Source of the DNA: Oligoflexus tunisiensis
GTDB lineage: Bacteria; Bdellovibrionota_B; Oligoflexia; Oligoflexales; Oligoflexaceae
DNA: 64,000 nucleotides
NCBI RefSeq assembly: GCF_001748245.1
Contig: NZ_BDFO01000001.1
Span: 5,092,483 to 5,156,482 of the forward strand
Direction: 5' to 3'
Positions 62,301-64,000 of the stretch are shown here, piece by piece; the first letter of the stretch is position 1, and the number at the start of each line of letters is the position of its first letter. Under the pieces are notes generated by a model. It was not told the DNA's origin, searched no databases, and was given only the letters and a program-made list of their open reading frames with translations. A program made the position numbers and the translations under genes.

Positions 62301-62652
62301 ACCCAAGGGCGAAACCGGCGCCACCGGCCTCCAGGGCCCTAAAGGCGACAAAGGTGATACCGGACCCGCTGGTCCACAAGGCCCTCAAGGCGTCACGGGA
62401 GAAACCGGTGCGACCGGCGCCACGGGTCCGATGGGTCCGGCTGGTCCCGCGGGCCCGGAAGGTCCACGCGGTGTGAAGGGAGAAACCGGCGCCAAAGGCG
62501 ACAAGGGCGACAAAGGCGATCCCGGTCCGGAAGGTCCCATGGGACCGATAGGCCCGCGTGGCCCCAAAGGGGAAACGGGCGCCACCCCCGACCTCGCTCC
62601 GATTTTGCAGCGTCTCGAAGCAGTCGAGCGCGCCCTCGGCATCACGCCCTAA
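59311..62652 (+). CDS. Large secreted collagen-like protein
   Basis: An 1113-residue protein from ATG 59311 (TAGGAG 8 nt upstream). It has a signal peptide (to about 21), a unique N-terminal domain with paired cysteines (about 22-233, CSCRNREASC), then an unbroken Gly-X-Y stretch of about 285 triplets (about 235-1090), and a short C-terminal helix (APILQRLEAVERALG) that could nucleate a trimer. Triplets are dominated by GPx, GEK, GDK and GPQ, with many Lys/Asp/Glu. It should form a long triple-helical stalk on the cell surface. No anchor is seen at the C-terminus. A strong terminator follows. Confidence 0.92.
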   Translation: MLKRALGLWIGFCLLAPIAPSQTSRLSFPIHMNMNPNTQDLDLLASKARLWDGQQMLTAGFDFQNIRCEIREPRLKCFGNVYLDASELPDSTVEWVLTFDWNLNDQHDANEPLIRPRAAAQPGARVRAFTTAVTEGTAVVYTEPECSCRNREASCLEKQTWQVLIREKASGNLLWGPETQSTLLDASCQAVLLLGREANLDPALIRRDAAELQLHLVGLNQTEQRLDFHWLSSRGKDGTQGPQGPRGDTGPAGPVGPQGPRGDVGPVGPQGLMGPKGDPGAEGPRGDVGPIGPSGPEGPRGETGPIGPRGAIGPQGPKGDMGDEGPIGPQGPQGIKGEKGDIGPTGLPGPKGDQGDAGPAGPIGPAGPKGDKGDPGPRGESGPKGDIGPEGPAGPAGPQGAAGPAGPEGPSGPAGPQGEKGNTGPEGPMGPAGPAGPKGDTGPQGEKGDPGPQGLAGERGEAGPKGDPGPAGPQGEKGDPGPEGPMGPTGPKGDTGPAGPQGEQGTQGDIGPIGPTGPKGDTGPAGPQGEKGEAGPEGPMGPIGPKGDTGPAGPQGEKGEAGPVGPEGPKGEIGPIGPIGPAGPQGEKGEKGDLGPAGPTGPQGEAGPIGPQGEKGDKGDKGDTGPIGPAGPQGEAGPIGPQGEKGDIGPAGPVGPIGPKGETGAAGPTGPQGEKGDKGDPGPEGPRGIPGESGATGEIGPAGPKGDSGPAGPQGATGPEGPMGPAGPQGETGAPGPQGEKGDKGDTGPAGPIGPAGPKGETGPAGPQGEKGDAGPAGPMGPTGPKGETGAAGPSGPQGEKGDKGDPGPEGPRGIPGESGATGAQGPQGEPGPQGPKGDIGPVGPEGPQGETGPVGPQGPKGETGAKGETGPVGPIGPEGPKGDTGPAGPQGSKGETGPAGPKGDQGGPGPVGPQGPQGIRGETGATGATGPMGPEGPKGDTGEPGPRGPKGETGETGETGPQGPKGEVGPQGPKGDVGPIGPQGPKGDTGPAGPQGPKGETGATGLQGPKGDKGDTGPAGPQGPQGVTGETGATGATGPMGPAGPAGPEGPRGVKGETGAKGDKGDKGDPGPEGPMGPIGPRGPKGETGATPDLAPILQRLEAVERALGITP
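60011..62580 (+). repeat. Gly-X-Y repeat DNA within the collagen-like gene
   Basis: About 2.6 kb of 9- to 36-bp imperfect tandem units built on GGNCCN codon pairs. Some longer blocks recur almost exactly, for instance the segments near 60880-60930 and 60960-61010. Such repeats can expand or shrink by recombination, so length polymorphism between strains is expected. Confidence 0.85.
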
Positions 62653-62664
62653 CTCAAAAAAAAC

Positions 62665-62697
62665 GGCTCCGGACCTGTTCCGGAGCCTTCTTTTTCC
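62665..62697 (+). terminator. Rho-independent terminator of the collagen-like gene
   Basis: GGCTCCGGA / TCCGGAGCC form a 9-bp stem with loop CCTGT, followed by TTCTTTTT. It begins 12 bp after the stop codon. No gene was found in 62698-62871. Confidence 0.9.
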
Positions 62698-62871
62698 CAA
62701 CCGGATTGCCTGCTCTGGATGCCCGCAACCCCGGGATCCCATTCACCAATCCCAATCACTCCCAAATCGTAAGGCGCAAGAGGCCTCAGCTCATCGATAG
62801 AAAAGTGGGCGCCCGTTGATTTTTCCAAACCCTGAACGCAGCCCGCGCCTCACGACGGAAGGAGCATCTTA

Positions 62872-63222
62872 ATGAAACGAGTTTTGCTGATCGACGATGA
62901 TCCCGTCTTTACTTCGATCGCCACCCAGGCGTGTCGGGATTATGGATTTGAAATTGAAAGCGTCCCGAGCCTCACGCAATTCAAACTGCAAAGTCTGGAC
63001 GGCTACGACGCCTTCATGGTGGATTACGATCTGGAGGACGGCACCGGCGATCAGGTTCTGGAGTTTCTCACGGAAAATAAAATCGATCGTCCCGTCGCCA
63101 TGATCAGCGCGACCAATCATGTGGAGGATGCCGATTCCACTGTCATTCTTCATCCCTATACGTTTGTTAGCAAATGGCAGGATACGGAAAGTTTTTTTCA
63201 GGAGTTGCAAAAAGTTCTTTGA
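62872..63222 (+). CDS. Stand-alone response-regulator receiver protein
   Basis: A 116-residue receiver domain only: VLLIDDDPVF, phosphoacceptor Asp in FMVDYDLEDGTG, Ser in VAMISATNH and the conserved Lys in FVSKWQD. GGAAGGAG lies 8 nt before the ATG. It shows the same style as the receiver at 33258. It has no output domain and no kinase beside it, so it may be a shuttle or a protein-contact regulator. Confidence 0.87.
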   Translation: MKRVLLIDDDPVFTSIATQACRDYGFEIESVPSLTQFKLQSLDGYDAFMVDYDLEDGTGDQVLEFLTENKIDRPVAMISATNHVEDADSTVILHPYTFVSKWQDTESFFQELQKVL

Positions 63223-63321
63223 GGGAGTGGAGCGGCCTCCGCTCCCCTTTTCCTATCCTTGCTCTTGACTGGAGAAAGCCCTAATATTTTCCATACCCAT
63301 TCCAATTCATGGAGTCCCGTT

Positions 63322-63681
63322 ATGAAAGCATTGGCCTTGACCTTTGTTACTGTCACCTTTGTGAGTCTGGGTTTATCCACCGCTTGCGGCAGTGGCTCGG
63401 ACGAGGATGAAGCGGCCGCCACGTCCTCGTACACCTACGTTGCCGACACCAAGGCCATCATCGATGGCAGCTGCGCAACCACCGACTGTCATGCAGCCGG
63501 CAGCGTAAACAAACCCATGACAACTCTGGACGAAATCAAGGCCATCGGTCCCACGAAAATGATCACCCGACTCAAGGCCACCGACAGCACCCGCATGCCC
63601 CAGGACGACAGCACCTTCGAAACCAGCGAAGAAGGAAAGATCCTCCTCGACTGGCTCGCCGGCGGCGCTGACTTGAAATAA
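63322..63681 (+). CDS. Small haem lipoprotein with CX4CH motif
   Basis: A 119-residue lipoprotein from ATG 63322 (lipobox GLSTAC; the frame opens earlier, at 63259, without signal features). The mature part has SCATTDCHAAG, a C-x4-C-H haem-binding-like motif common in small periplasmic cytochromes of this kind, then TRMPQD as a possible distal Met ligand. It is probably a periplasmic electron carrier or haem protein, and may serve the DUF1588-type cytochromes elsewhere in the window. Confidence 0.72.
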   Translation: MKALALTFVTVTFVSLGLSTACGSGSDEDEAAATSSYTYVADTKAIIDGSCATTDCHAAGSVNKPMTTLDEIKAIGPTKMITRLKATDSTRMPQDDSTFETSEEGKILLDWLAGGADLK

Positions 63682-63690
63682 GATGGTTCC

Positions 63691-63714
63691 GGATCTGGCC
63701 AGGCGACCAGATCC
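63691..63714. terminator. Shared terminator between convergent genes
   Basis: GGATCTGG / CCAGATCC form an 8-bp stem with an 8-nt loop between the stops of the haem lipoprotein (63681) and the phosphotransacetylase-domain gene (63725). It can serve both. Confidence 0.55.
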
Positions 63715-63724
63715 ATCCCTTGCC

Positions 63725-64000
63725 TTACCAGCGTTCCATCGCCTGATGCGCGGTCACATAAATCATGTTCACCACTTCATCCGTCGTCGCACTGATCTGC
63801 AGGACGTTGGCCGGTTTCTGCATGCCGTGCAGTATGGGTCCAATCAGTGAAGCCTGACCGATCTGAGCCATCATCTTGTATGAGATGTTGGCCGAAGCCA
63901 GATCCGGGAAGATCAATACATTCGCATCACCCGTGAGGCCACAGAAGGGAAATTCGCGCTCCCGCAGACCGGCATTCAACGCCACATCCATCTGCATCTC
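63725..64000 (-). CDS. Phosphate acetyl/butyryl-transferase-domain enzyme, C-terminal fragment
   Basis: The frame is open to the window edge. The fragment (92 residues) contains LTGDANVLIFPDLASANISYKMMAQ and ASLIGPILHGMQKPANVLQISATTDEVVNMIYVTAHQA, matching the end of Pta proteins and of MaeB-type malic enzymes with a C-terminal Pta-like domain. Without the rest of the gene I cannot choose between them, although the wording resembles MaeB-type enzymes more. The 5' part lies outside the window. Confidence 0.8.
   Translation of the reverse strand, partial: EMQMDVALNAGLREREFPFCGLTGDANVLIFPDLASANISYKMMAQIGQASLIGPILHGMQKPANVLQISATTDEVVNMIYVTAHQAMERW

Noticed and set aside
60011..62580. Possible CRISPR-like or satellite repeat array
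   Set aside because: Units are in frame, degenerate and encode Gly-X-Y; no constant repeats with unique spacers.
60314..62742. Long minus-strand ORFs (up to 550 codons) opposite the collagen-like gene
   Set aside because: They are by-products of the GC-rich three-base periodicity of the Gly-X-Y repeats; no ribosome-binding site and no natural protein composition.
1..64000. Prophage, insertion sequence, integrase, tRNA or CRISPR
   Set aside because: No transposase, integrase, capsid, tail or Cas motif and no tRNA cloverleaf was recognised on reading both strands.

Overview
The window is chromosomal DNA of a Gram-negative bacterium with moderately high G+C. It has RNase P RNA, TrmB, YbeY, KhpA, NagZ and a ParE/ParC pair, many lipoproteins with relaxed lipoboxes, Tat signals, outer-membrane barrels, c-type haem lipoproteins and many stand-alone receiver proteins. 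I infer a deltaproteobacterium-like or Bdellovibrionota (Oligoflexia-like) lineage, but nothing here proves it. I found no phage, IS element, integrase, CRISPR array or tRNA.

1-6.6 kb: the tail of a TraB/GumN-like protein, an SF1 (SMUBP2-like) helicase, then on the minus strand a lipoprotein operon whose second gene is an inactivated trypsin fold joined to leucine-rich repeats, a small unknown and an Nei/Fpg-like protein without the catalytic proline. 6.7-14.8 kb: one minus-strand operon behind a good sigma-70-type promoter: SPFH/SHOCT protein, two DUF4178 zinc-ribbon proteins, a 53-residue lipoprotein, DUF350, membrane spermidine synthase, Tat-exported FAD amine-oxidase-like protein, polytopic membrane protein and S-adenosylmethionine decarboxylase. 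It looks like an envelope-linked aminopropylation system.

15-27 kb: a calcium-repeat lipoprotein, RNHCP protein, sterol-desaturase-type hydroxylase, a 41-residue membrane peptide, TspO, a 1033-residue 7TM-DISM/HPt sensor kinase, rnpB-trmB, ybeY-corC, nagZ and khpA. 27.5-30.9 kb: a topoisomerase VI operon (B then A) whose B subunit carries a histone-H1-like tail. 31-40.4 kb: a decayed receiver gene, a DMT transporter, two guanidino-modifying (pentein) enzymes, one of them a secreted lipoprotein, a VanY-type peptidase, a histidine kinase, an outer-membrane barrel and two receivers. 41-45.3 kb: parE-parC, so type IIA and type IIB topoisomerases are encoded about 10 kb apart.

45.4-50.6 kb: a four-gene secreted operon (DUF1588-like cytochrome, lipoprotein, Tat DUF1501-like protein, haem lipoprotein). 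50.9-56.1 kb: a subtilase lipoprotein, a small barrel protein and two AT-richer surface lipoproteins. 56.3-59.2 kb: divergent OlsA-like and OlsB-like acyltransferases (ornithine lipid) with an M14 peptidase. 59.3-62.7 kb: an 1113-residue secreted collagen-like protein. The window ends with a receiver, a haem lipoprotein and the C-terminus of a phosphotransacetylase-domain enzyme.
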